This document shows positions 1 through 9,115 of a stretch of DNA of 64,000 nt, piece after piece. Source of the DNA: CAVZCK01 sp963798805. GTDB lineage: Bacteria > Pseudomonadota > Alphaproteobacteria > Rhizobiales > Rhodomicrobiaceae. Position numbers and translations under genes: made by a program. Below the pieces are notes generated by a model. It was not told the DNA's origin. It made no database searches and saw nothing but the letters and a program-made list of their open reading frames with translations. Each line of letters starts with the position of its first letter. The first letter of the stretch is position 1. The stretch is from positions 1 through 64,000 of the forward strand of contig CAWCVC010000014.1 of the NCBI GenBank assembly GCA_963798805.1, read 5' to 3'.

Positions 1-119
1 ATGGCCGCGATGTGCTGCTCTTCGAGACGGGCCACCGGACGCTCGCCATACCCCCCGCGAAAGCACTCCAGAATGCTGCGATAGGTCTGCCGGATCGCGT
101 CCGAGAAGTTTGGTAAAAG
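1..119 (-). pseudogene. Tyrosine recombinase (phage integrase) fragment, cut by window edge
   Basis: Read on the minus strand toward the left edge, this stretch encodes YRSILECFRGGYGERPV followed by ARLEEQHIAA. That resembles the helical SAM-like core-binding domain of phage/ICE-type tyrosine integrases. No start codon or N-terminal domain is visible on the right side: the frame stays open only to about position 115, where it meets plus-strand sequence of another gene. The catalytic R-H-R-Y domain would lie beyond the window. It is probably a 5'-truncated integrase belonging to the decayed element that follows. Only about 35 residues can be judged, so the family assignment is tentative. Confidence 0.4.
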
Positions 120-415
120 AGGCGGTCTGGTAGTAGAGGCGGCCGAGCGCCGGGACGAGTTCATCATCCTGAAGAACTTTGCCAATCATGCCGTCGAGGC
201 GGCGGACTTGCTCGATGAGACGACGGCGGACCTGCTGTGCCCGTCCGCTCCGGAGACGCCGCAGGAGTGATGACGACCCCCGACGCCCTGCGCCTCGCCC
301 GCGGGGCTTCTCTCGTCGCTCGGCCACTGCTTACGGAGACCCAATCCAGAGAGATAACGTCCAGCTCGCTGCAGTGCTGTCGAGCTGGGCGCCGCCCCCA
401 ATCGGAGAAGCTTGA
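103..415 (+). pseudogene. Remnants of two small prophage/ICE-type genes
   Basis: A plus-strand frame runs from about 103 to a TGA at 268-270 and ends with HAVEAADLLDETTADLLCPS. It has no start of its own. A second ATG at 270 overlaps that stop (TGATG) and begins MTTPDALRLARGASLV. Its frame is lost near 340, but a shifted frame continues as QLAAVLSSWAPPPIGEA and stops at 413-415, two bases before the next ATG. Tightly packed, overlapping small genes of this kind are typical of phage-like or integrative elements. I do not recognise either product. The frameshift and the missing 5' end point to decay rather than function. Confidence 0.35.
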
Positions 416-417
416 CC

Positions 418-1359
418 ATGCACGCCGATCTCACCCTCCCGCGCTGGACGCATTGGGCGGCCGGCCCCGTGCTCACGGCTGTTGCCATCACCGCTGGCGG
501 GGCTCAGCCTCACGCCCAATGTCGCGCACGGCCTTGAGACGGGCCTTGCCGCCGGCATCGCCTTTGGCCTTGCCGATATCGGCAAGATCATCATTCCGAT
601 CGTCGCCGGCGCCATCGGCTGGCCACGGCAAATGCGCATGACCGCCGCGATCCGCGTCGCCGCTTCGCTGTGGTGTGCCGCGAATTACTACGCCGACAGA
701 TAAGGCCGCGAGCTGCTCGCCCGAGAGCATGGCGAGACGGTTTACGCCGATGCCGAAAAGCGCATCGCCGAGCTTGAGATCAAGCCGACCGCCTGTCCAC
801 GCTCGCGGCGGAGGAAGCGGGACGCGGAGGATGTGGCCGGAATTTGCCGCGCCTTGATGAGCCAAGCCTCAAGCGCTCGCCAGCGGCTCGAGACAGCCCG
901 CTCATCACGCGAGCTCTGACGCCGGTCGAGGCAAGCGGTCTTGCCGTCATCCTTGCAGCTGTGACCAGCGCCGACGTCGATCGGATTGCCCGAGGCATCG
1001 GCGCCGTCAAGGCGGTGATGTTCCTCGCGCTTATTGAAGCGCTGGTCTGGCTGAGCGTGCCGGCCATGACACTGCTCGGACAGGCGACGAAGGCTCCCGA
1101 AGTTGAAGCGGATGGCAACGCAACGCTGGCGCTCGCACCCGCAACAGCGCGGCCGCCGTCGCGGAAATCCGCCTCCAGCGGCACACGGCGCTACTATCTG
1201 CAACGGCTCGATCGCGAGCATCCGAGCCTTGCAAAGCGCGTCAATGCCGGCGAGCTCAGCGTCTACAGGGCCTGCATTCTGGCGGGGCTTGGCAAGCCGG
1301 CAAAGGATTGGTCGCAGCCGGAAGCCTATGGCATCAAAGCCGACGAGACTTCTCTTTAG
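418..1359 (+). pseudogene. Frameshifted membrane protein of a mobile element
   Basis: Four consecutive stretches in different frames read as one protein. It begins MHADLTLPRWTHWAAGPVL (418). It shifts near 500 into an Ala/Gly/Ile-rich membrane segment (GLADIGKIIIPIVAGAIGW). It shifts again near 700 into a charged helical region (GRELLAREHGETVYADAEKR). It then shifts near 900 into a second hydrophobic segment (AVKAVMFLALIEALVWLSVP) and a soluble tail containing RRYYLQRLDREHPSLAKRV. Membrane segment, charged helix, membrane segment and DNA-binding-like tail would suit an element-encoded inner-membrane protein, but I cannot name the family. At least three frameshifts make it a pseudogene. Its start lies two bases after the preceding stop, so it was once part of the same operon. 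Confidence 0.5.
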
Positions 1360-1777
1360 CGGCATAGGCTCAGGGCACCCGCCACAACGCGAGCCTGACG
1401 AGCGAGGCGCCGCCCATTCCTCTATGTCAAACGCGATTGCGGCCGATCAACACCTCCGACCCGATCCCCGATAAACGCCAGCGGCAGAAATGGGTGAGGA
1501 CCGGACATGAGCTCGGAGGCTTCATCCGAGGCCGACCCGCGGCGGGTCTTGCCTCTCGCGGGTAAACGGTCGCGATGCAGGTGCCGACACCTCTGAATGT
1601 AGCAGCTTCGAGATCAGGCGAACTGCGAACAATGCTATCCCCGGCGGGCCGTCCATTCTTCAATGCACCGGTCCAGGTCTTGCAAATTGCGGTGCATTTG
1701 CTCCAGGGCAAAGCTAGCTGCGAACGGCCGTTCAAGGGCTTCATCGGGTAGCTCGCGCAACCGGCCCGCTTGTCTTA
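1360..1777. other. Remnant sequence between prophage-like genes and the IS
   Basis: No gene can be supported in this 418-base stretch. It contains a GC-rich inverted repeat (GACCCGC/GCGGGTC near 1534-1548) without a T tract. On the minus strand, from about 1780 down to 1635, an open frame ends in LEQMHRNLQDLDRCIEEWTA and a stop. It starts inside the terminal repeat of the adjacent IS, so it may be the 3' end of a gene interrupted by the insertion, or chance. Confidence 0.3.
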
Positions 1778-1799
1778 AGGACATCTCGAACAATAACTG
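1778..1799 (+). repeat. Left terminal inverted repeat of the ISAzo13-type element
   Basis: It reads AGGACATCTCGAACAATAAC plus two more bases and matches the complement of 3094-3115 at 19 of 22 positions. The three mismatches are consecutive, at positions 7-9. Confidence 0.8.
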
Positions 1800-3114
1800 A
1801 ATTGCGATCCGTGTACGTGCGACGGTGTGACTCAGCCTGCTGGGATTCCGGATCTGGGCGAACAAGGGTATGTCGGTTGCATGATCGACGAGGACGCCAT
1901 TCAATATCGCTGGGACACGGTCGGCATCCGGCTCGACGAGCGGGGGCGGCGCCTGTTCGCAGCGGCCGAGGTGCGGACCGCCGGCTGGGGCGGTCTTGCG
2001 GTTGTCGCGCGGATCACCGGGCTCGCCCGCTCGACGATCAATCGCGGCGAGGACGATCTCGATGCGAAGCCGTTGGCGAAGGGGCAGGTTCGTCGCTGCG
2101 GTGGCGGACGCCGGGCCGTTGCCGAAACGGATCCAGAGCTTGTGCCCGAGCTCAAGCGCCTTGTCGAGCCTGCAACCCTCGGCGATCCTATACGGCCTCT
2201 GATCTGGGTGTCGAAGAGCATGGACAAGCTGGCCGAGACGTTGACGGCGATGGGGCACCCGATCAGCGCCGATACCGTGCGCAAGGAGCTGGTGAAGCTC
2301 GGCTTCTCGCGCCAGCACAATCGCAAGGCGGATGAAGGCGCAAGGCATCCCGACCGCAACGCACAGTTCGAGCACATCAACATGAAGGTCGTTGCGGCGC
2401 AGGCAGCCGGACAACCGGTCATCTCGGTCGATACGAAGAAGAAAGAGCTGGTCGGCAACTTCAAGAATGGTGGTTCCGACTATCGGCCCAAGGGCAACCC
2501 GCAGCGTGTGAACGTGCACGATTTCGTCGACAAGGAGCTCGGCAAAGCGGTGCCTTACGGCGTCTATGACGTGGCGGCCAATGCCGGATTTCGTCAGTGT
2601 CGGGATCACCAGCGACACGGCCGAGTTCGCCGTCGAGGCGATCCGCAGCTGGCTCGGACGGATGGGACGTCAGCGCTATCCAAAGGCGCAAGAGCTGACG
2701 ATCACGGCGGACTGCGGCGGCTCGAACGGCGCGCGCGTGCAACTCTGGAAGGTCGAGTTGCAGAAGTTTGCCGGCGAGACTGGGCTCGTGCTCCACGTCC
2801 ACCACTATCCGCCGGGCACGTCCAAATGGAATAAGATCGAGCACCGCATGTTTTGCTACATCACGCAGAACTGGCGTGGCCGTCCGCTAACGGATCGTCT
2901 CGCAATCGTCGAGCTGATTGGCGCCACGACGACAAAGGCTGGACTGAAGGTCGAATGTGCGCTCGATACCCGCACCTATGAGAAGGGCATCAAGGTCAGT
3001 CACGCCGAAATGGAGCGGCTCGACATAACAGGCGATGATTTCCATCCCGAATGGAACTACACAATCAAACCAAGACAACCAGGGTTTTCGTAGCAGTTAT
3101 TGTTCGGAGTGTCC
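1779..3114 (+). mobile_element. ISAzo13-family insertion sequence, about 1.34 kb
   Basis: The element is bounded by imperfect inverted repeats of about 22 bp (1778-1799 and 3094-3115, 19 matches) sharing the inner core CGAACAATAACTG and the outer AGGACA. If the element is taken from the G at 1779 to the C at 3114, both flanks carry TAA (1776-1778 and 3115-3117), a possible 3-bp target duplication. It encodes a single transposase that ends one base before the right repeat. It sits between prophage-like remnants and the broken lipid-catabolism cluster, and may have taken part in the deletion that truncated the SDR to its right. Confidence 0.85.
1881..3093 (+). pseudogene. ISAzo13-family DDE transposase, single frameshift
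   Basis: The protein begins at about 1881 (MIDEDAIQYRWDTVGIRLD) and carries the family's hallmark blocks in order: ISVDTKKKELVGNFKNGG, then VHDFVDKELGKAVPYGVYD, then ELTITADCGGSNGARVQLWK, then HVHHYPPGTSKWNKIEHRMF. These include the acidic residues of the DDE core, and the C-terminus ends WNYTIKPRQP. Near 2585-2590 one extra base moves the reading from NAGFRQ to the expected VSVGITSDTAEF, so a continuous protein needs a frameshift. The two halves are otherwise full length at about 400 residues. Either the copy is dead or the slip is real recoding. I favour a mutation because no strong slippery run is present. Confidence 0.85.
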
Positions 3115-3115
3115 T
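3094..3115 (-). repeat. Right terminal inverted repeat of the ISAzo13-type element
   Basis: It reads CAGTTATTGTTCGGAG and continues to TGTCCT. It starts immediately after the transposase stop codon and pairs with 1778-1799. Confidence 0.8.
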
Positions 3116-3299
3116 AAGGCATCGATCTCGGCGTAAAGCGGCTGAGCGCTAACTCCAACGTCTTGCGCGAAGGAGGTGGCCGCTTTGACACGAGCGAGAC
3201 AGCGCACATGTCCAAATGGGCTTTGGTTTCCATCCCGATGGTCACGAGCGGCAGCTAAAGCGATGCGTTCAAGGAGGCCGGCAGCGGCGATTGCGCAGC
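3116..3299 (-). other. Unidentified coding remnant beside the IS
   Basis: On the minus strand one frame here reads METKAHLDMCAVSLVSKRPP, which looks protein-like but which I cannot place. Another frame joins it to the SDR start to the right. The IS abuts its end. It is probably debris left by a deletion between the SDR and an unknown gene. Confidence 0.25.
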
Positions 3300-3375
3300 G
3301 CGGGTCGCGGCCGATGCCGCCTCCCGCGCCCGTTACGAGCGCGACTTTCCCGGCGAGCAAATTCGATGATGCCAT
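3300..3375 (-). pseudogene. 5' fragment of a short-chain dehydrogenase
   Basis: An ATG at 3375 starts MASSNLLAGKVALVTGAGGG and continues IGR. This is the first beta strand and the TGxxxGIG nucleotide-binding loop of a classical SDR. After about 23 residues the sequence stops resembling an SDR and continues as unrelated remnant up to the IS. The YxxxK active site and the rest of the roughly 250-residue enzyme are gone. It lies directly downstream of the enoyl-CoA hydratase remnant and was presumably the next gene of a lipid or steroid side-chain degradation operon. Confidence 0.65.
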
Positions 3376-3391
3376 GGGCGTGTCCTCGACC

Positions 3392-3535
3392 TTAGCGTCC
3401 GGTGAAGCGGGGGTGCGTTTTTCCAGAAAGGCGGCGCGGCCTTCCGCGTGATCGTCCGTAGTCATCAGAGCGGCCTGCACCTCGCGCTCCCAGTCGAGCG
3501 CGGCGGAGAGGCCCTGCGACATCGCGCTCGATGAC
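3392..3535 (-). pseudogene. 3' fragment of an enoyl-CoA hydratase/isomerase gene
   Basis: The residues SQGLSAALDWEREVQAALM followed by TTDDHAEGRAAFLEKRTP match the C-terminal helices of crotonase-family enoyl-CoA hydratases, which typically end in KRxPxFxGR. The final RFTGR and stop (3392-3394) are in another frame because a base is missing in a C run near 3415. The oxyanion-hole core is absent: the fragment is joined directly to the tail of the MaoC pseudogene at about 3535, so a deletion fused two neighbouring genes. Confidence 0.65.
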
Positions 3536-4329
3536 GCGTGCCCGAAACGCGCCGCCTCGCCAGATCTGCGTGCGGATGGTCTCGCCGGGAAAGACGGGAG
3601 CCGAAAAACGCAGATCCAGCGAGCGCAACCGCTGCGGCTGATAATCCGTCAACCCCTAATGAGTGCATGGGTGACGACGCCGAGCGTGCAGAGGCCGTGG
3701 AGGATCGGACGCGGGAAGCCGGCCATCTCTGCGACGGCAGGATCAGTGTGCAGCGGATTGTCGTCGCCATTCCACCGGGAATAGAGCGCCTGCTCCGGGC
3801 GGGTCGGCAGGTCGATGATGATATCCGGCTCGCTTTCGGGCATCGGATGCGGCGGCTTGACCGGACCCGCGGGACCGCCGAAGCCGCCATCGCCGCGCAA
3901 AAAGGTCGTCGAGCGGGTGGTCGCATAGAGCGTCCCGTCCGCGCCCCGCACCTCCTTCTCCGAATAGAGCAGCGCGCCTTTGCCTTCGCCCTTGTCGACG
4001 AGCCCGGTAACCCGCGTCCTGGCGACGATCTCGCCCTCGACCGGCAGCGGACCATGGATCCGGATGCCCTGCTCGCCATGAACCAGCCGGACGGCATCGA
4101 CGCCGGTCTAGGGATTGCGCAGCCAGAAGCCGGGATGGCCGAGCACGACCGCCATGGACGGCATTGTCTTCAGCGCGCGGCGAGCATCGACAAAATCGAG
4201 CTGGCGCGCATCAATGGGGTCCTGGCCGAGCCCGATCGAGAGCGCGTAGAATGCCGTGTCGCGCCGCGTCAGCATCTGGCGTATTTCTGGAATGCCAAAG
4301 TTCAACAGCTTTTCATGGTCAATCGCCAT
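3536..4329 (-). pseudogene. MaoC-family acyl-CoA dehydratase, stop and frameshift
   Basis: The gene starts at 4329 (MAIDHEKLLNFGIPEIRQML) and encodes an N-terminal hot-dog domain plus a C-terminal MaoC domain with the hydratase signature around YSRWNGDDNPLHTDPAVAEM. This layout is that of R-specific enoyl-CoA hydratase 2 proteins. It contains an in-frame TAG after residue 73 (LRNP*TGVDA). A one-base loss near 3650 then moves GLTDYQPQRLRSLDLRFSAP into a new frame. The 3' end is deleted after ARVIERDV, where it joins the enoyl-CoA hydratase fragment. Its start overlaps the end of the acyl-CoA synthetase by 11 bases, so the genes were translationally coupled. Three separate lesions leave no doubt that it is dead. 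Confidence 0.8.
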
Positions 4330-6434
4330 CGCCGCCTCCGATCTCGATCACCGCGTCGGCGGCGAAGGCTCCTTCCCCTTCGGGCAGCACGATCACCGGA
4401 TTGATGTCGACGGATCGAAGCGCTTCGCCGGCATGATGCGCAAACGAGGACAGGCGCGACAGCATTTCGGCGAGCGCTTTGACATCAGCCTTCCGGCGGC
4501 CGCGCGCGCCGAGCAGAAGCGGCGCCCCCTTCAGCGAGCGGATCATCTCTTCGGCGACATCGACGCCGAACGGACAGCGGCGGAACGCGAAATCTTTCAA
4601 AATCTCTACGAACACGCCGCCGAGCCCCACCAACGCCACCGGCCCGAACACCGGATCGCGATGCACGCCGAGAAAACGGATCGACGCCGCCCCTGAGTTG
4701 ACGTGTCACCAGCACGCCGTCGATCTGCGCTTCAGGGGCATGGGCTGCGGCGCGTTCGAGCAACGTTTCGTAGCCTTTGCGAACCGCGGTCTCGCCGTTG
4801 ATGTCGAGGAGCACGCCGCCGATTTCGGTCTTATGCAGAATGTCGGGGGAAACGATCTTCATCACCACGGGAAAGCCGAATTCTGCCGCGGCGGCAACGG
4901 CACCCTCCGGTGTCCGGCAGACCCGCTCCGGAGCCGAGGCAATGCCGGCCTTGGCCAGCAGAGCCTTCGCCTCGGCCTCGCCCGGGCTGGTGCTGGGGAG
5001 GCCAACCGGAGCGACGGTGAGCGGCGAGAGAGAGGGTGTGCGGGCGAAAGCCTCACCGAGACGGCCCATGGCCGCGATGGCGACGACGGCGCGGCTCGGA
5101 TCTTCGAAGACGGTGAAGCCATCCGACTCATATTCACTCACGCGCTCGCGCCCGGCGACGATCGAGAGCACGAACAAGCGGTCGGGATAGCTTGCCTTCA
5201 GGCGCCGCAATTGTTCGCGAAGCCCCGCAACGAGGCTGCCGGCATTGGCCGTGTATGTGAGAAAGCCGAGAATGCTTTTATAGCCCCCCTCGCCGATCAT
5301 CGCGTCGCCGAAGCCGCCAAGCAGCGTCAGGTCGTTCAGGATCTGCGCCGTGCAATCGACCGGATTGCGCGGCGAGGCGAAGGGCAGCATTTCCTTCAGC
5401 CGCGCCTGCGTCGCATCCGGCATTTGCGGCATATCGAGGCCGAGCTCTTCGGCAACGTCCGAGATCACCACGCCGCCGCCGCCGCTGACGCTGATGACGC
5501 CGAGCGTATTGCCCACCGGATAGATACGCTGCGTGGCGAGTTGCGCAATGTCCAGCATCTCGTCGGTGGTGCGCGCCCGCACCGCGCCGAATTCCTTCAG
5601 CACGGCGCCCGTCACGGCATCGTCTCCGGCGATGGCGGCGGTGTGCGATCGCGCTGCCATGCCGCCAAGGACGCTTCGCCCGACCTTCATCACCACGACG
5701 GGCTTGCGCGCCTGACGCGCCGCCTCCAGCGCGCGGACGAAACTGTCGCCGCCATTGATGCCCTCGGCATAAGCGGCGATGATGTCTATGCCATCGTCCT
5801 CGACCATCCGGCCGATGACGTCGCCGATCGTGATATCGGCCTCGTTCCCGGTCATGACCGCGGCGGCGATGCCGAGTCCGCGCTCGCGCATGACGGCGAC
5901 CAGATGGCCGCAATAGGCGCCGGACTGGCTGGCGATTTCGATGCGGCCGAGCTTGGGATACCCGGCCTCGAAGACCGAGGCGAAGGCGGCGTAAAAGGCG
6001 CTGCGCATGTCGAACAGGCCGAGCGTGTTCGGGCCGACAAGACGCATTCCCCCGGCGCGGGCCGCGGCCAACATATGGTTCTGTTCGCGCTGGCCCTCAC
6101 CGCCGGTCTCGGCGAATCCGGAGCTGAAGACGATGGCGGTTGCAACGCCGCGGCCGGCCAGATCGGCGATGGTGCCGGGAACGAGAGCGGCCGGGACTGC
6201 GACGATGGCTGCATCGGGGACTTCGGGCAGATCGGCGACGCAGGCACAGGCTGCCAGGCCTTGCACCTCCTTCCGGTTCGGGTTGACCGGCAGGATGCGG
6301 CCGGCAAATCCAGCTTCCAGCATGTAGGCGATGGAGCGGCCGCCGATGCGCTTAGGGTCGGACGAGGCGCCGATGACGGCGACGGAGCGCGGCGCGAACA
6401 GATATGAAAGCCCGTCGCCGCCGGGCCCCGTCAC
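4319..6434 (-). pseudogene. NDP-forming acyl-CoA synthetase, frameshifted
   Basis: This belongs to the acetate-CoA ligase (ADP-forming)/pimeloyl-CoA synthetase family. There is a CoA-binding Rossmann domain (APRSVAVIGASSDPKRIGGR), succinyl-CoA-ligase-like domains with the phosphohistidine loop region (GGMAARSHTAAIAGDDAVTG), and an ATP-grasp domain starting near EAKALLAKAGI and containing FPVVMKIVSPDILHKTEIGG. The GTG start at 6434 overlaps the thiolase stop (GTGA). Near 4680 the frame breaks: RQLRGGVD should continue into LGVHRDPVFGPVALVGLGG, which lies in a different frame and runs to the stop at 4319. Only the last 120 residues are displaced, so a residual product is possible, but the ATP-grasp domain would be incomplete. 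The partners suggest it activated a branched or steroid-derived acid. Confidence 0.82.
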
Positions 6435-7350
6435 AGGACGGCCTCACTGCCAAACAACGCCGTCACTTGGCTCGACAGCGTGCCGCCATTGCCGTGGCAG
6501 AGCGCGATATCGCAGCGCTTGAGCTGCCGCTCGCCTGCCTCGCCGCGGATCTGCTCCACCCCCTCGAGGATCAGGAACATGCCGTACATGCCCGGATGTA
6601 CGCAGGAGAGACCGCCGCCATTGGTGTTGACCGCCAGCCTGCCACCCGGAGCGATGGTGCCATCTTGAACGAAGCGGCCTCCTTCTCCCTTCGGGAGAAG
6701 CCGAGATCTTCGAGGAAGAGGAGTGTCGTGATGGTGAAGGCATCATACAGCATCACCAGATCGACATCCGCCTGCTTCAGGCGCGCCATCTCGAAGGCGC
6801 GCGGGCCGCTCTGGCCGCCGCTGTGCGGGTCAGGTTAACCATCTCCGCAATGGAGCGATGCGAATGGGCGGCGCCGACGCTGAGCAGAAAAACGGGCTTG
6901 GTCTTCTTCGCCTTGGCCCGATCGGCGCGCACCATGACGCAGGCCGCGCCGCCATCGGTGACGAGGCAGCAATCGCGGCTGGTGTGGGGATCGCTGACGA
7001 TGCGGGAGTTTAGCACCTCGCTGAGCGACACAAGGCGTCCCCCGGCGGTGCGCTGGTTGGAACCGTAGCAGATCAGCACGGCGTTGCAGAGGAGGCCGGA
7101 TCAGGGCTAGTGCCGCCTGCATGAGATGCATCTCGAAGGAGGAGCCGCCGATATTGGTGCCGTCGAAGAAGACCGGCTTGATGCCAAGATATTCGCAGAC
7201 CGAGACGGTCGGGAAGGCGTGGGTGCTGGTCGCGGCGCAAAGCCCGTCGATGTCCTTCAGCTCCAGGCCTGCATCGGCGATCGCCGCCAGCGATGCCTCG
7301 CCCAAAAGCTCGATCGCGGTGCGGCCGTGCAACGATTCCCGCTCATGCAG
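6431..7350 (-). pseudogene. SCP-x-type thiolase, multiple frameshifts
   Basis: Fragments in several frames reconstruct a lipid-transfer-protein-type thiolase. They include GRTAIELLGEASLAAIADAG, then DGLCAATSTHAFPTVSVCEY, then CYGSNQRTAGGRLVSLSEVL, then LVTDGGAACVMVRADRAKA, then VDLVMLYDAFTITTLLFLED. The C-terminal part, in a further frame, reads CHGNGGTLSSQVTALFGSE and carries the conserved CxGNGG-type motif. The N-terminal strand is missing: the ATG at the coupled position leads into the wrong frame, so the 5' end has a deletion. In intact clusters this enzyme pairs with an OB-fold protein, which is exactly what lies upstream here, and cleaves 3-ketoacyl-CoAs of steroid or branched acids. 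At least four frame changes make it non-functional. Confidence 0.82.
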
Positions 7351-7756
7351 CACCTTTTTCGCTGACCACGTCGAAGACCACGGCCAGTTCGCCGAGATCG
7401 GCGATGCGCGCCTTGACCCTCGTGCCGACAGGCGCCGTCTCGACGCCCTCGATCTGGGTCATCAGGCGCGGGCCTTCGTCGAGTTCGACAAGGGCGACGT
7501 TGTAGCTGCCTTCGCGGGTGCGGTTGACGGTGATGGCGTAGATGGAACCGAAGCCGGATGCCTCTACCCATTCCAGGTCCTGGACGCCCGTGCCTGGTGC
7601 GGCAACGCGCGGGTAGAAGACATGCTGGCCAGTGGAAACGCTGCGCTGGATCATGAAGCGGCCTTCCTGAAGAAAGGCGCGATACTGGGCTTCCGGTCCG
7701 GGACCGGCCGTGGCCTTCGGCGTCATGCGTATCTTCACCTTGTTAGCTGCGACCAT
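7343..7756 (-). CDS. OB-fold (DUF35-type) partner of SCP-x thiolase
   Basis: A protein of about 137 residues begins MVAANKVKIRMTPKATAGPG and contains the rubredoxin-like/OB-fold layout of thiolase-associated DUF35 proteins: FMIQRSVSTGQHVFYPRVAA, then GFGSIYAITVNRTREGSYNV, then GTRVKARIADLGELAVVFDV. Family members normally carry two CxxC knuckles where this one has RSVS and VAAPGTG, so the zinc ribbon is lost. Such proteins form a complex with the thiolase in which the OB fold completes the acyl-CoA site. The frame is intact, but its partner gene and all downstream genes are broken, so it is probably an orphan on its way out. Starts at 7756 or 7783 are both possible. Confidence 0.65.
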   Translation of the reverse strand: MVAANKVKIRMTPKATAGPGPEAQYRAFLQEGRFMIQRSVSTGQHVFYPRVAAPGTGVQDLEWVEASGFGSIYAITVNRTREGSYNVALVELDEGPRLMTQIEGVETAPVGTRVKARIADLGELAVVFDVVSEKGAA

Positions 7757-8026
7757 CCACCAGGATTGACGCCGACGTGCCATCCTGGGAGGACAGGCGT
7801 TTGCGGACGATCACAGATCGGCTGGACGCGCGCTGGCAGACCGGCTGACATTCTCTGCACCTTAGAATCCGAACAGAGAATTACAATCTGTGTATTGAAT
7901 GAAACGGATTTATCGAGGCGCTGTCAGAGCCGTCTCTGCAGTAACGATTTAAGTTTATCCTGTGTATAGAATATTGTTCTGTTTTAAGAACGGCTATCAG
8001 CCTGCGGTCGATCGGCAAGCAGGCCG

Positions 8027-9061
8027 TCATTTATCGCGCGGACGTGCCAGGCTCTTCCGCCAGACGAACTCGACCTCGAGTTCCTGCCCCACGCGAATTT
8101 CGTTATTGCCATGCATTGCCAGCAGCGCCTCGCCGGCGAGGCGTCCCATCCCGCGATGTGGAACGTGGACGGTCGTCAAAGGCGGATTGCAGAACCGGGC
8201 TACGTCGATGTCGTCAAAGCCGACGATGGAGATGTCCTTGGGCACGCGGAGCCCGGCCTCCTGCGCTCCCGCCAGGGCGCCGATGGCCAGCACGTCATTG
8301 CCGCAGATCACGGCGGTCGGCCGGGGCTGGCACACGATCAGCCGGGCAAGAGCGTCGCGCGCGGCTTCGAAGGAGTATTTCACTTCGATGACGCAATCCC
8401 GCCCGAGGCGCAGGCCGGCAGCCTTCGTCGCCCGGCGCACCCCGGCAAGCCGCTCGACCGCCCGGTCATTGCCTTCGGTGATGCCGGCGATCATGGCGAT
8501 GAACTCGTGCCCGCAGCCGATCACCTCGCGCGCAACCATCGCGCCGGCTTCCTCATTGTCGAACCCGACACAGACATGCGGGCAATTGCGCTTCCAGGTC
8601 CAGGCGAGGACGAACGGGATCTTGCGCTGATAGAGGAATTGATAGGTGCGCTCGTCGCGGGCTTCGCCGATCAGCATGAGGCCATCCACGCCGCGTGAGA
8701 TCAGCACCCGGATCTGCGCCAGCTCGCGCTCAGGCGAATAGTTCGAGGTGGAGACCAGAAGTGTGACGTCGTCCTCGGCAAGCCGTTCCTGCAGCGCCTG
8801 AAGGCCGCGCGCGAAAATGGCGTTGTCCATGGTCGGAATGACCGCTCCCATGATGTTCGTCCGGTTCAGGACGAGCGCCCGGGCTCCGAAATTCGGCGCA
8901 TAGCCGAGCGCGTTGACGGCGTCCATGACGCGCTTGCGCGTCGGCTCGCGCACGCGTACGGGATCGTTGAGACAGCGCGACACGGTGGCCGTCGAAACGC
9001 CCGCATAGCGCGCCACATCCTCGACCGTAGGCGCATCTATCCCTCTGTCCCTGCTCATCAA
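8027..9061 (-). CDS. LacI-family transcriptional regulator
   Basis: A full-length regulator of about 344 residues. The N-terminal helix-turn-helix and hinge read TVEDVARYAGVSTATVSRCL and then GYAPNFGARALVLNRTN. The type I periplasmic-binding-protein core ends with the family's typical SIVGFDDIDVARFCNPPLTT. It is transcribed away from the TRAP/dehydrogenase operon. A perfect 14-bp palindrome lies in the 76-bp gap between them, so it very probably represses that operon and itself until the substrate or an intermediate binds. The effector cannot be read from sequence. By position it is expected to be dihydroxypropanesulfonate or its oxidation product. Confidence 0.9.
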   Translation of the reverse strand: MMSRDRGIDAPTVEDVARYAGVSTATVSRCLNDPVRVREPTRKRVMDAVNALGYAPNFGARALVLNRTNIMGAVIPTMDNAIFARGLQALQERLAEDDVTLLVSTSNYSPERELAQIRVLISRGVDGLMLIGEARDERTYQFLYQRKIPFVLAWTWKRNCPHVCVGFDNEEAGAMVAREVIGCGHEFIAMIAGITEGNDRAVERLAGVRRATKAAGLRLGRDCVIEVKYSFEAARDALARLIVCQPRPTAVICGNDVLAIGALAGAQEAGLRVPKDISIVGFDDIDVARFCNPPLTTVHVPHRGMGRLAGEALLAMHGNNEIRVGQELEVEFVWRKSLARPRDK

Positions 9062-9115
9062 GGCTCTCTCTGAGTTGTCCCATATTACAGCAAAATTTGC
9101 GCTTGCACCGAAAAA

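Noticed and set aside
2580..2592. Programmed frameshift in the ISAzo13-type transposase
   Set aside because: No slippery heptamer or obvious stimulatory stem-loop was seen at the shift, so a plain mutation is more likely. Other copies would decide.
1635..2618. 327-residue minus-strand frame across the ISAzo13-type element
   Set aside because: Most of it is antisense to the transposase. Only the part outside the IS (1635-1777) could be a genuine gene remnant, and it is reported as such.
4479..6407. 642-residue plus-strand open frame opposite the acyl-CoA synthetase
   Set aside because: It is the antisense shadow of a high-GC gene: the composition is Arg/Ala/Asp/His-rich with no domain, and the minus-strand frame has clear family motifs.
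7784..8026. Short inverted repeat GTTCT/AGAAC near 7976-7991 as a regulatory site
   Set aside because: The 5-bp arms are too short to be meaningful. It could equally be part of a weak terminator of lacI.
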